Below, in pieces: positions 16,074 through 24,925 of a stretch of 64,000 nt of DNA. The notes under the pieces are model-generated. The model worked only from the letters and a program-made list of their open reading frames with translations. It searched no databases and was not told the origin of the DNA. The translations under genes and the position numbers were made by a program. The stretch is from Thermomicrobium sp. 4228-Ro. GTDB taxonomy: Bacteria; Chloroflexota; Chloroflexia; Thermomicrobiales; Thermomicrobiaceae. Where the stretch lies: the NCBI RefSeq assembly GCF_026241205.1, contig NZ_JAPFQM010000006.1, positions 248,001-312,000 on the forward strand, given 5' to 3'. How positions within the stretch are numbered: position 1 is the first letter of the stretch; every line of letters begins with the position of its first letter.

Positions 16074-16675
16074 ACTTCGACGCATGCCGCGCCCTGCGGC
16101 ACGCCAAGGCACGGGAATGGGTTCCGATTCCCGGCCCTTCGGGCCGGGCGGGTCAGGCACGCCTGACCCCTACAGGGATGGACGGTGGTCGACAGCACGC
16201 GGGTCGGCGGTTTGCAGGCCACTGTCCCGAACTGGCCACGCCTCGTCGGGACGCGGCATGCCACGTTCGCGTTTTCCCCGCAGGGGCGAGGCGTGCCGCG
16301 CCAGTCTAGGCAGGATTGGGTGGGAACGGGTTCGGTTTTCCGGGCCTGACGGCCCGGCCGGGTCAGGCACGCCTGACCCCTACAGGGAACGGCGGTGAGC
16401 GATGGAGGCCGGTGGGCGACCGGCTGGCGACCGTCGCTGTCGCGTGCCGGCACGACACCCCCGACTCGCTGACGCTCGGCATCCCATCCACGTTTTCCCC
16501 GTAGGGGCGACGCGTGCGTCGCCCGGCCGCGCCGAAAGGCGCGGGACCTGGGCCGGTTCCCGGCCCTGACGGACCGGACGGGTAACGCGTCCGTGACCCC
16601 TACAGGGACGACCGGAATCGATCGGGTACCGGTGAACGATGGGCAGGCGACCGTCGGCAACGCGTATCGCCTGCA

Positions 16676-16762
16676 AAACACCCCTCACCCCCCCGCCTCG
16701 CTGGCACTCGGCACCCCCTCTCCCGCGCCGTGCGGGAGAGGGGGCCGGGGGGTAAGGGGGGC
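16676..16762. repeat. Long-hairpin repeat, copy 2
   Basis: Related to the copy at 15991-16073. The stem here is CCCCCTCTCCCGC (16714-16726) with GCGGGAGAGGGGG (16732-16744), also a perfect 13 base pairs. The A-T pair of copy 1 is a G-C pair here, so both sides of the stem changed together. Confidence 0.8.
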
Positions 16763-17200
16763 CGCAGGTCTACCGCGCCGATCCACGCCGCCAGACGCGG
16801 GTACGTGGTCTGTTCCCCGGCCCTGGCGGGCCGGACGGGTCACGCACGCGTGACCCCTACAGGGGGCGGAGGTGGTCGATGGGGACCGGTGGCCGATCAC
16901 CACGCGACCCTCCCGAACCGTCCATGTTCTCCCTGTAGGGGCGAGGCGCGTCGCGCCCGTCCGCGCCGCAAGCGCGGGGACATGAGGTGGTTCCTGCACC
17001 TGCCGGGCCGGGGCACGCACGCGTGGTCCGTTCAGGAGCGAAAGTGCAGGGAACGGGCTCCGGGTGTGTCCTCGTGTTTCAGTACTGCGCACCTGCTCAT
17101 CGGGACCTGTTGCGCCAGTCAGGCGGCAGGGTACGGGAACAGTTCAACCGCGCTGGCTCGCTGCGCCGGAAGCGTCCAGGTGCGCCGCGTGTACTGCTCG

Positions 17201-17779
17201 TTAGATCGCACTCTCGGGCAGTGTTCGCTCGGCATCCGGTTCTGCCGCTGGGTAGGTCACCAGCCCGTCGCGCACGCGTGCGAAGAGGGGCAACCGATGG
17301 GGCTGCAGACGCGTTTCGGAGAGGATGTGGAAGACCGGAATCCCGCGAACGGTCAGCACATCGGCGATGAGGCTGCGATGACAGCGCCACGGGACCGCTT
17401 CGGCGCAGAGAAGTGCGACCGGCCCCTCGCGTTCGGCGAGCGCGATCAGCCGGTGGATCGCCGCTGCGAACTCGGCCGTCTGCATGTGATCGGCGAAGCC
17501 GCGAAAGCCAGCGTTCTCCCAGGCGGTGTTCACCGAATCGGGACGCGGCTGCCGGCGACCCCCGAGGGCTGGACAGTGGTGATAGGCGATACCGGAACGA
17601 GCGAGCGCCTCGGCGAAACGTTCCCGATCGTACTGGGGATTCCGCCTGGAAAAGGGGAACCGCCGCACATCGACGACCGTCCGCACCCGATGCGCACGGA
17701 GCAGCGCCAGAAACACCCCGAGGGGCCGACTCGAATGACCGATCGTCAGCATCGCTTTGTGCAGCGTCTCCTGGCTCAT
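17201..17779 (-). CDS. DUF488 family protein
   Basis: A 192-aa protein beginning (after eight residues) MLTIGHSSRPLGVFLALL, the DUF488 start (family: i.TIGhS......f...L). It continues with TVVDVRRFPFSRRNPQYD and YHHCPALGG, all typical, and a later ALLCAEAVPWRCHRSLIADVL matching the conserved C..E....CHR..ia motif. The conserved Cys and His residues suggest a catalytic or nucleic-acid-related role; the function is not established. The ATG at 17779 was chosen because upstream residues do not resemble the family. It stands alone, after the repeat cluster. Confidence 0.85.
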   Translation of the reverse strand: MSQETLHKAMLTIGHSSRPLGVFLALLRAHRVRTVVDVRRFPFSRRNPQYDRERFAEALARSGIAYHHCPALGGRRQPRPDSVNTAWENAGFRGFADHMQTAEFAAAIHRLIALAEREGPVALLCAEAVPWRCHRSLIADVLTVRGIPVFHILSETRLQPHRLPLFARVRDGLVTYPAAEPDAERTLPESAI

Positions 17780-18033
17780 CGCAGCATCGCGGAGCAGTCG
17801 CACAGGAATGTCGAGTCCGTCACCCGCATCACCAACCGGAGGATCGGCATCCCACCATCGGTGTCGAAGCACTGAACGAAGGCGAACCGCGTCGCCGCTC
17901 CCACGCGAGCGTCCGCTGCCGAGTCAGTCCACGGAGCGAGCGCGCGTCTCCGTCCTCCTGGAAGCGTATCAGTACGTTCTCTCTCCGTCGCGGAGGTGGC
18001 AGCGCGACTGCCCAGGCGATCTGACCGGCGGGT

Positions 18034-18519
18034 TCAGCCGTTGCGTACGGTCTGCATCCTGGCAGCCGCCGCCTCGACGGCCGCCAGGATGCGGAGGTAC
18101 GAGCCGCAGCGGCAGAGGTTGCCAGCGAGATACTGCGCGATTTCCTGCCGGGTCGGGTTCGGACGTTCTCGCAAGAGCGCGATCGTGCTCAGAATCATAG
18201 CCGGCGTGCAGTAGCTGCACTGGAAAGCTTGGTGTTCGACGAAAGCCTCCTGGACCGGGTGCAGGGAACCATCGGGCCCCGCAATACCTTCGAGCGTCGT
18301 GACGTACGCACCGTCGGCCAACACGGTCAGGGCGAGGCAGCTCGAGATCGGGCGACCCTCGATCAAGACGGTGCACGCGCCGCAGATCCCGATGCCGCAC
18401 GTCTCACGCACGCTCGTGAGGCCGAGCCGCTCGCGCAAGGTCTCCAGGAGCGTCTCGTCACAGGGTACGGCGAACTCGTGGTCCTGATTATTGACACGCA
18501 GGCGGACCGTCTGTTGCAT
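18034..18519 (-). CDS. Molybdenum hydroxylase small subunit (two [2Fe-2S])
   Basis: A 161-aa protein of the xanthine dehydrogenase/CO dehydrogenase small-subunit family. A plant-ferredoxin-like [2Fe-2S] site is formed by Cys41, Cys46, Cys49 and Cys61 (ETCGIGICGACTVL...SC). A second helical [2Fe-2S] site has QCSYCTPAM and GNLCRCGSY. It carries electrons from the Mo site to the FAD subunit. The start ATG shares one base with the stop of the large-subunit gene (TGATG). It is the last gene of its unit, and the FAD subunit is encoded about 5.5 kb upstream at 24032-24925. Confidence 0.93.
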   Translation of the reverse strand: MQQTVRLRVNNQDHEFAVPCDETLLETLRERLGLTSVRETCGIGICGACTVLIEGRPISSCLALTVLADGAYVTTLEGIAGPDGSLHPVQEAFVEHQAFQCSYCTPAMILSTIALLRERPNPTRQEIAQYLAGNLCRCGSYLRILAAVEAAAARMQTVRNG

Positions 18520-20810
18520 CACCGCCCCTCCTCACGGGCCTCCCGCAGGGCACGCAGCACACGTTCCGGTGTAAGCGGGAGTTCGGTCAAGCGAGCACCA
18601 GTGGCACGGGCGACCGCGTTCCCGATCGCTGCTGGGACGGGCGGCAAGGCAGTCTCACCGACACCATGCACCTCAGCTCCCGGGCACTCGAGCAGGTCAT
18701 GGGACAGCTGGTCGGGCAGATCGAGGAAAGCGGGCACGAGATAGTCCGACAGGTTGGTCGTGAGCGGCTGTCCGTGCTCGTAGACGAGTTCCTCGAAGAG
18801 CGCGCTGCCCAGTCCCATGATCATGCTGCCTTCGTTCTGCAGCGCTGCAGTGAGCGCGTTGACGACCTCGCCCGCGTAGACAGCGGCATGGAGCCGCACG
18901 ACCTTGACCTGTCCGGTCTCCAGGTCGACCTCGACTTCCGCTCCGGCAGCTCCCTGGTGCCAGTGCGACGAGGCGATCCCGTGGCCCGTCTCGTCCAGAC
19001 CACCCTCGTTGTGGAACTCCGCATGCTCGCGGAGTTCCTCCAGGCCGAGGCCAGCCACGAGCTCGCCCCAGCCGATACAACGCTCGGGCGCACCGCGCAC
19101 GCAGACCGCACCCGGCACGAGCTCGAGATCCTCCGCCGCGGCCTCGAGCCGCTCGGCTGCGAGCGCACGCAAGCGATCGGCGAGCTGCCATGCCGCTCGC
19201 CGCACGGCGTTCCCCATCATGTAGGTCGAGCGGCTCGAGGTGGTGCGGTTGTCGAAGGGCGTCCGGTCGGTATCGGGATCGACCAGCTGAACGGACGTGT
19301 ACGGTACGCCGAGCGGCTCAGCAGCCAGTTGGGCGAGTACGGTGCGCGCTCCCTGGCCAAGCTCGACGGTCGAGGAGTAGACCGTCACGCGCCCGTCCCG
19401 ATCGACCGCGACAGCTGCTTCCGACCGGCTGGGCGTGGTCATGCCTTTGATCACGACGGCGAGGCCTTTCGCGCGCACGCGACCACCAGGCAACACGGTC
19501 CGCTCGGGGCTCCACGCGATCGCTCGAGCTGCCGCCTCCAGACACTCGCGGAAATGGACGTCGTGGAGTGTCTCGCCGGTGGCGAACTGGTCACCGTCGG
19601 CGAGGAGGTTGCGCAGACGGAACTCCAGCGGATCGAGGCCGAGCGCATCGGCCGCGATGTCCATCATCCGCTCGGAGGCCCAGACGATCTCGGTGACTGC
19701 ATAGCCGCGGAAGGCGCCGGCCGGCGGCAGGTTCGTATAGACGCAGTACGAGTCGACCGCGACATGTGGAATCCGGTAGGGTCCGACGCTGCCGAACCCG
19801 CCCTTGCGGGCGACGTCCGGCCCGCAGTCGGCATAGGCACCGGTACTCCAGTAGGCTTCCACCCGCTTGGCCGTGATGCGCCCATCGCGAGTCAGCCCGA
19901 GCCGGATCGTGACCACCGTCGCGTGCCGGGTAAGGGTGAGGAACTCCTCGTAGCGGTCGAGCACGAGCTTGACCGGTCGACCGGTCAAGTAGGAGAGCAC
20001 GGCGACCTGCGGCTCGATGCGCGGGAAGACCTTGCAGCCGAAGGAGCCGCCCATCGGCGGCACGACGATCCGGACTCGCTCCGCTGGTAGGCCGAAGATC
20101 TGGGCGAGTATCTGGCGCGTGTTGAACGGCGTCTGTGTCCCGCTGATCACGACCAGGCGCCCGTCGTCCCAGTACGCGAGCGCGGCATGCGGCTCCATCG
20201 CCACGTGCTGGGCGGCTGGCACGCGGAACGTCTCCTCGAGCACGAGATCGGCCTCGGCGAAGCCCTGCTCGATATCCCCGGTGTAGAGCCGGAAATGATT
20301 GCAGCAGTTGGTGCCGAAGAGCGGCCGCAGACCGAAGTAGACCGCATGCCCACGGAGCGGCTCGTCGGGCCGCAGCTCGTGGACGAGCGGTGCACCCGGC
20401 CGCATCGCCTCGACCGGATCGAAGACCGCTGGCAAGGGCTCGTAGTCGACGACCACCTGGCCGGCGGCCTCCCGTGCGGCCCGCGGCGTCTCGGCAGCGA
20501 CGAGCGCCACCATATCGCCGACGTAGCGCACCCGGTCGGCGGCCAGAATCGGCTGGTCTTCGATCTGCGGCCCATAAACGGGACGGATCCCGGGGATCCG
20601 GGCGAGATCGGCCGCGGTCACGACCGCAACGACGCCGGGAACGGCGCGCGCTGCGCTCGTCTCGATACGCCGGATGCGCGCATGCGGCTGGGTGCTGCGC
20701 ACGACCGCAGCGTGGAGCATCCCGGGCACCGCGACGTCCTGGCTGAAGCGGATGCGGCCAGTGACGCGCTCCAGCGCATCGATCATCGGAACCGCCCTAC
20801 CGACCGTCAT
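18519..20810 (-). CDS. Molybdenum hydroxylase large subunit (xanthine dehydrogenase family)
   Basis: A 763-aa molybdopterin-binding subunit. It starts with the a/b hammerhead domain (DALERVTGRIRFSQDVAVPGML) and has GGSFGCKVFPRIEPQVAVL, the loop PPAGAFRGYAVTE at the active site and, near the C-terminus, the segment GVGETALPPVPAAIGNAV carrying the catalytic Glu. The GAFRG loop is the xanthine dehydrogenase type; it is neither the AYxCSFR of form I CO dehydrogenase nor the AYRGAGR of form II. The enzyme should hydroxylate a C-H next to N or a carbonyl in a ring or aldehyde. The substrate is unknown. The ATG at 20810 gives the usual family length. Confidence 0.9.
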   Translation of the reverse strand: MTVGRAVPMIDALERVTGRIRFSQDVAVPGMLHAAVVRSTQPHARIRRIETSAARAVPGVVAVVTAADLARIPGIRPVYGPQIEDQPILAADRVRYVGDMVALVAAETPRAAREAAGQVVVDYEPLPAVFDPVEAMRPGAPLVHELRPDEPLRGHAVYFGLRPLFGTNCCNHFRLYTGDIEQGFAEADLVLEETFRVPAAQHVAMEPHAALAYWDDGRLVVISGTQTPFNTRQILAQIFGLPAERVRIVVPPMGGSFGCKVFPRIEPQVAVLSYLTGRPVKLVLDRYEEFLTLTRHATVVTIRLGLTRDGRITAKRVEAYWSTGAYADCGPDVARKGGFGSVGPYRIPHVAVDSYCVYTNLPPAGAFRGYAVTEIVWASERMMDIAADALGLDPLEFRLRNLLADGDQFATGETLHDVHFRECLEAAARAIAWSPERTVLPGGRVRAKGLAVVIKGMTTPSRSEAAVAVDRDGRVTVYSSTVELGQGARTVLAQLAAEPLGVPYTSVQLVDPDTDRTPFDNRTTSSRSTYMMGNAVRRAAWQLADRLRALAAERLEAAAEDLELVPGAVCVRGAPERCIGWGELVAGLGLEELREHAEFHNEGGLDETGHGIASSHWHQGAAGAEVEVDLETGQVKVVRLHAAVYAGEVVNALTAALQNEGSMIMGLGSALFEELVYEHGQPLTTNLSDYLVPAFLDLPDQLSHDLLECPGAEVHGVGETALPPVPAAIGNAVARATGARLTELPLTPERVLRALREAREEGR

Positions 20811-20982
20811 CGCGACTGCTCCCCGCTCGACCGGCTCGTGTACTCCGGTACCAGCGACCGTCCGCTGGACATCGAGGACCGTCCTCGAAGTGCCGGAGCT
20901 GGCTCGCCCACCAGCACAGTGGAGAAGGCAGTATCGGGACAACGGTGCTCCACTCGGACAGCAGTCGTCTCATACCGCCCCG

Positions 20983-22677
20983 TCAACCGAGGATCTCCAC
21001 CACGCCAGCCGAGCCGTTGACGCGGATCCGCTGGCCCGTCTTGATGACCTGGGTCGCCACACCAGTGCCGACGACCGCCGGGATACCGAACTCGCGCGAG
21101 ACCACCGCTGGGTGGGAGAGCTGCCCGCCGGAATCCGTGACGAGGCCGGCGATCTTGGTAAAGGCGATGACCCACGCTGGGTTCGTCATCCGGCAGACCA
21201 GGATCTCACCGCCCTTGAGCGCATCGACGTCTTCGAGCGTCTTGGCGACGAACGCCGTCCCCTCGATGACGCCCGCCGAAGCCGGTATCCCCTCGATCCG
21301 CTGGCTGACTTCGCGCGGCTTGAGCGAATCGAAGAAGCGCTGCGGGTAGCCCCAGAGCGTCTTGTACGGTTCCTGGAACAGCGCCCACTCGCTGGCCGTT
21401 CCGACCCAGTCCCGCGGCCGGATCGCGAAGGCGCGCTCGCGCGCCTCTCGGCGCTGGCGGACAAGTTCCTTGGCGTTGGGAAGGTTGGACGGCTCGGCAG
21501 CGAGCACCCGCAGCTCGTGGTAGCGGAGGAAGAGTACGTCGTCCGGTTGGTCGAGCAGACCCGACTCGACCAGGCGCCGGCCGATCGCGAGCAGGACGTA
21601 CCGCATCCGGGCGAACGTCCCCTGGTCGATGTAGAAGTGGTGGTCAGGTGTCAGCGGCATCATCTGGAGCACGCGGTGGAGCGCTGCCTCGACCCGCTCG
21701 CGTCCGCGCACGTCACCAGGTGGGATCTTGCTCAAGAGTTCCTGGATCGCCGCGTCCCGATCCTGCCGCAGCCGCTGGATCGCCTCCGGATAGGAATAGT
21801 CGGTCTGGAGATAGCCCTGGATCGCCGCGATGATCGGTGCGGGGTTCTCGTACCAGGTCGGATAGACGTACTCGTGGCTATACAGTGCTTTGTGGCCGAA
21901 CTCACGCTTGTATTCGTCGAGCCAGCGGAGGAACTCGCGGCCTTCGGCCGTCTTCTCCAGCTCGGCGAGGATCTCGGCCGGCGTCTCCTTACTGAAGGCC
22001 TCCATCAGCACAGCGTTGCGCTTGACCCGTTCCTTGAGCTCCCAGAGCCCGTGCACGGCGTCCCAGTTGCGGTCACTGTCCGAGACCATGATGCGCTCGA
22101 GCAAGGTCGGATCGACCTCGCCGATCACCTCGCGCACCGCCGTCTGGAAGTCGAGCGAAGCCTGGAACTGCGAGAGATTGAGGATCCAGTGGATCCGCCA
22201 GTGCCGCTCCTGGATGTCGATCGCGTCTTCGAGGAGCACCATGAGTTCCGGAAGCGTCGCGGTCTCGTAGGGATAGGTATCCAGATACTCGAAGTTCCGC
22301 TCGATCTCGGGGCGCAGGCGCTTCTGCCACCACTCGAGCCCCTTCTCGGCGTAGACCGGCATGACCATGCTGTAGTACGGGGCGAGTTCCTCCGCTTCCT
22401 TGGGGTCCCGCGGCACGACCGCGGTGAACAGGTAGCCGTTGATCAGCTTGGCCTTCCAATCGCGGCCGAAGGGAGCACCGAAGCGACGATAGAGATAGGC
22501 GCAGGTCGCCCACCAGCCGCCGAGCTCGAAGAACATCGGCGAGAGCGGGTTGGGACAGTGGAGATCATCCCACCACCAGAAAAGCTGCTTCTCTTCCTCG
22601 CTCTCCCACTCGACCGGGAAGGACTCGTCACCGAAGAACGTCACCGGGAGCTGGACATCCGGTCGTTCCTGGGCCAT
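20983..22677 (-). CDS. PEP-synthase-like subunit with phosphohistidine domain
   Basis: A 564-aa protein. The last 90 residues are the mobile swivelling domain of PEP-utilising enzymes: ILVCRMTNPAWVIAFTKIAGLVTDSGG then QLSHPAVVSREFGIPAVVGTG, with the phosphorylatable His at about residue 522 (family: GG.tsHaAivAreLGiPaVvG). The first 450 residues form a large substrate domain unlike pyruvate-binding TIM barrels, starting with FWWWDDLHCPNPLSPMFF. No ATP-grasp domain is present; one is encoded separately at 25551-26522. The pair has the layout of phenylphosphate synthase (a His subunit of about 70 kDa and an ATP subunit of about 40 kDa). The ATG follows GGAGGGAG. Confidence 0.8.
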   Translation of the reverse strand: MAQERPDVQLPVTFFGDESFPVEWESEEEKQLFWWWDDLHCPNPLSPMFFELGGWWATCAYLYRRFGAPFGRDWKAKLINGYLFTAVVPRDPKEAEELAPYYSMVMPVYAEKGLEWWQKRLRPEIERNFEYLDTYPYETATLPELMVLLEDAIDIQERHWRIHWILNLSQFQASLDFQTAVREVIGEVDPTLLERIMVSDSDRNWDAVHGLWELKERVKRNAVLMEAFSKETPAEILAELEKTAEGREFLRWLDEYKREFGHKALYSHEYVYPTWYENPAPIIAAIQGYLQTDYSYPEAIQRLRQDRDAAIQELLSKIPPGDVRGRERVEAALHRVLQMMPLTPDHHFYIDQGTFARMRYVLLAIGRRLVESGLLDQPDDVLFLRYHELRVLAAEPSNLPNAKELVRQRREARERAFAIRPRDWVGTASEWALFQEPYKTLWGYPQRFFDSLKPREVSQRIEGIPASAGVIEGTAFVAKTLEDVDALKGGEILVCRMTNPAWVIAFTKIAGLVTDSGGQLSHPAVVSREFGIPAVVGTGVATQVIKTGQRIRVNGSAGVVEILG

Positions 22678-22718
22678 GGGCTCCCTCCTCTCCGCTCGAT
22701 CTCTCCGATCCGGTTCGC

Positions 22719-23015
22719 TCACTCCGGTTCGATCAGGTCGTAGAACTCCGGCACGCGGCTCTCCAACATCGGGACGACCGTATTGAGGATCTTCTCTTGG
22801 AAGTACGGTGTCGCCTTGTGGGCCTCGTAGTCCTCCCGACTGCGGTACTGCTCGTAGAGCAGGAACTTGCGGGGGTCGTCCTGCGAGCGATTGACATAAT
22901 ACACAAGACACCCCGGCTCCGATCGGGACAGCGTCACCATTTCCTTGAGGATCGCCGCGATTTCGTCGGCCTTGCCTTCCTTAGCGTAGTAGTGCGCGAC
23001 GACGACGAACGGCAT
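22719..23015 (-). CDS. ABM-domain (antibiotic biosynthesis monooxygenase-like) protein
   Basis: A 98-aa protein with the ferredoxin-like dimeric a/b fold pattern of the ABM/YgiN family: a first strand FVVVAHYYAKEGKADEIAAIL, helix, EPGCLVYYVNRSQDDPRKFLLYEQYRSREDYEAHKATPYF (family: e.gc..y.v..d..dp..f...E.w.s..a...H..s.hf). Members are cofactor-free monooxygenases, haem-degrading enzymes or isomerase-like proteins. Inside this unit it may oxidise or isomerise a hydroxylated ring. Spacing to both neighbours is 30-40 bases, consistent with co-transcription. Confidence 0.85.
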   Translation of the reverse strand: MPFVVVAHYYAKEGKADEIAAILKEMVTLSRSEPGCLVYYVNRSQDDPRKFLLYEQYRSREDYEAHKATPYFQEKILNTVVPMLESRVPEFYDLIEPE

Positions 23016-23045
23016 CAGTCCTTCCTCCCTTCCTTTCCGAAGGCC

Positions 23046-24035
23046 TTACCCTTCCGGAGCTCGGACGACACGGTTGCGCAGGACACCGATCCCCTCGACC
23101 TCCAGCTCGACCAGATCGCCCGGCTGGAGGTACCGCCCCAATTCGAGACCGCACCCGTTGGTGACGGTCCCGGATCCCCACAGCTCACCAGGGTAGATCG
23201 TCTCGCTCTGTGAGACATGCGCGATCAGCTGTGCGAAGGTAAAATGCATCCCCCTCGACGAGCCTTCCGACCAGACCTCACCGTTGACCCGCGCGACCAT
23301 GCGGAGGTTCGAGACATCGAGCTCGTCCGGTGTCACGAGGTACGGGCCGATCGCGTTGCCGGTATCGAAATCTTTCCCCTTGCTCGGCCCCATCCCGATC
23401 GGCGCCTCGCGCATCTGCTGGTCGCGGGCGCTGAAGTCGTTGAAGATCGTGAACCCAGCGATATACCGGTCGGCTTCTTCGACCGGAATATCCTTGCCCC
23501 GGCGGCCGATCACCATCCCGAGCTCGAGTTCGAAGTCGAACTGCTGCGTGTACCGTGGCATCACGACATCAGCGTCCGGGCCGACGACCGTATCCGGGTC
23601 ACCCTTGTAGTAGGCAGGCACCTCGTACCAGGCCGGCGGGATCTCGCCGCCGCGACCGAGCGCCCGGCTGGCATTGCGCATGTGTCCCTCGAAGGTAAGG
23701 AAATCGCGGATCACCCGTGGGCGGGGCAGGGGTGCGAGCAGGCGCACTTCGTCCAGCCGGTAGCGCGTCCGGCGGCCGAATGCTTCCTCCCGGCGGAGTC
23801 CCTCCTCGAGCGCACGGGCGGCAGCGTCCCAACCGAGTGCCCCATGCCCGAGGAACGCCACCATATCGTCGGGGAGGAGCAGCGCAGCCAGCCGTTCCGC
23901 GTCGCAACCGGGATCGGTCCGGGCTAGGTAGCCCGCGTAGGCAGCCTGCAGATCGACCAGCCAGCCGTCGGCGAGCGCACCGATGCGCCGCACGGGGCCA
24001 GCTGGACTCGAGACGGCGAAAGTCGCGAGTTTCAT
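23046..24035 (-). CDS. Fumarylacetoacetate hydrolase family protein
   Basis: A 329-aa protein of the FAH superfamily, C-terminal domain from about residue 100. Metal-binding acidic residues are visible in FDFELELGMVIGRRGKDI (E-x-E in the family) and in the GFTIFNDFSARD segment; the C-terminal part has GSGTVTNGCGLELGRYLQPGDLVELEVEGIG, the classic FAH ending. The N-terminal 90 residues form the extra domain seen in FahA-like members. Enzymes of this family hydrolyse or decarboxylate C-C bonds of beta-dicarbonyl compounds or hydrate dienes. The start overlaps the stop of the FAD-subunit gene in ATGA. Confidence 0.9.
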   Translation of the reverse strand: MKLATFAVSSPAGPVRRIGALADGWLVDLQAAYAGYLARTDPGCDAERLAALLLPDDMVAFLGHGALGWDAAARALEEGLRREEAFGRRTRYRLDEVRLLAPLPRPRVIRDFLTFEGHMRNASRALGRGGEIPPAWYEVPAYYKGDPDTVVGPDADVVMPRYTQQFDFELELGMVIGRRGKDIPVEEADRYIAGFTIFNDFSARDQQMREAPIGMGPSKGKDFDTGNAIGPYLVTPDELDVSNLRMVARVNGEVWSEGSSRGMHFTFAQLIAHVSQSETIYPGELWGSGTVTNGCGLELGRYLQPGDLVELEVEGIGVLRNRVVRAPEG

Positions 24036-24925
24036 ACGCGTGGTCCCTCTCCTACGCACCAGCCCGCACGGTGTGCGGCGAGCCGCAACGCGCGGGCGAC
24101 GAAGACACGAACCATCTCGCGCCGATACCAAGCACTGGCGCGAAGATCCGAGACAGTCTCGACGGCTCCAGCATAGGCGTCAGCGAGGGCCGTCACGAGC
24201 TCGTCGTCGAACTCCGCACCAGGCACGGCGGCGAGCGCCTCGGGCACCCGTTGGGGCCGGTCGCCAGCAGCACCGACGACGACCTCGAGGTGAGTGACGC
24301 GTCCTGCGGAGTCGAGCGCGACGACGGCAGCCACGCCGACCGCCGGGCGATCCTCGTGTGAGCGCGTGCGGAACTTGCAATAGGCTGTACCGGCACCCGC
24401 GGGAAGCGGTGGGATTCGGATGGACGTGACGAGTTCGTCGGGATCCCGCGCTGTCTCGTAGGCACCGCGGATGAACTCGGCCACCGGCATAACACGCTGG
24501 CCTCGCCAGCTAGCCAGCTCGACCGTCGCTCCCAGCGCCGCCAGGACAGCGGGAGGATCGGAAGCCGGATCGGCCTCGCAGAGATTGCCGACGAGGGTTG
24601 CCTGCTCGCGGACGCGCACATTCGCGACGTCGGCGAGCGTCTCGGCCAGCACCGGCCAGTGGGCCCGGACGAGCGGTGACCGTTCGACTGCGCGGTGGGT
24701 CAGGAGCGCGCCGAGGCGGAGACTTCCATCGTGTTCGAGGGCGACGTCCCCGAGCTCGGCCAGACGGCGCAGGCTGAGCAGGACGCGTGGCCGGACGAGT
24801 CCACTCCGGAGCGTCAGCGTCACCCACACCCCACCGGCGACCGGCACTGCATCCTCACCCGCCTGCGCGAGCACGGCGAGTGTTTCCGCGAGCGTGGTGG
24901 GAACAACGACCGTGCAGTCAGCCAT
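24032..24925 (-). CDS. Molybdenum hydroxylase FAD-binding subunit
   Basis: A 297-aa protein of the CoxM/XdhB medium-subunit family. FAD-binding segments are visible: PVAGGVWVTLTLRSGLVRPRVLLSL near residues 28-55 (family: ..aGGTdl...mr.g...p..lidl) and RVREQATLVGNLCEADPASDPPAVLAALGA (family: vRn.aTigGnla.a.p.aD..p.L.aL.A). The C-terminal CO-dehydrogenase flavoprotein domain follows. It would pass electrons from the [2Fe-2S] subunit to an acceptor. Unusually, it is separated from the large and small subunit genes by the FAH, ABM and phosphohistidine genes. Confidence 0.9.
   Translation of the reverse strand: MADCTVVVPTTLAETLAVLAQAGEDAVPVAGGVWVTLTLRSGLVRPRVLLSLRRLAELGDVALEHDGSLRLGALLTHRAVERSPLVRAHWPVLAETLADVANVRVREQATLVGNLCEADPASDPPAVLAALGATVELASWRGQRVMPVAEFIRGAYETARDPDELVTSIRIPPLPAGAGTAYCKFRTRSHEDRPAVGVAAVVALDSAGRVTHLEVVVGAAGDRPQRVPEALAAVPGAEFDDELVTALADAYAGAVETVSDLRASAWYRREMVRVFVARALRLAAHRAGWCVGEGPRV

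Larger units (their letters stand above)
15871..16958. repeat. Cluster of short palindromic (REP-like) elements in both orientations
   Basis: At least five good copies of a 30-base unit occur: 15892-15922, 16149-16177, 16358-16387, 16578-16607 and 16834-16864, plus a decayed copy at 15871-15890. The core is GGGTCACGCACGCGTGACCC (nine-base-pair stem, AC loop) followed by CTACAGGG. Copies at 16149 and 16358 have CAGGC/GCCTG in place of CACGC/GCGTG, a paired change that keeps the stem. Three related copies lie inverted: 16271-16302, 16491-16523 and 16925-16958. Most are preceded by a second hairpin of the type CCGGCCC-loop-GGGCCGG. No transposase or coding frame is present. Confidence 0.8.

Noticed and set aside
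15908-16309. Small proteins encoded in the repeat cluster
   Set aside because: All open frames there run through the palindromic repeats and are Arg/Pro/Gly-rich on both strands, as expected for non-coding GC-rich repeats.
15871-16958. CRISPR array
   Set aside because: Repeat spacing is irregular (about 190-260 bases), copies occur in both orientations and diverge, and no cas gene is present.
18519-20810. Aerobic CO dehydrogenase large subunit (CoxL)
   Set aside because: The active-site loop is GAFRG, not AYxCSFR (form I) or AYRGAGR (form II), so CO oxidation is not supported.
20674-22743. A 689-codon plus-strand frame opposite the phosphohistidine subunit
   Set aside because: Antisense shadow. 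The minus strand encodes the PEP-utilising His domain.
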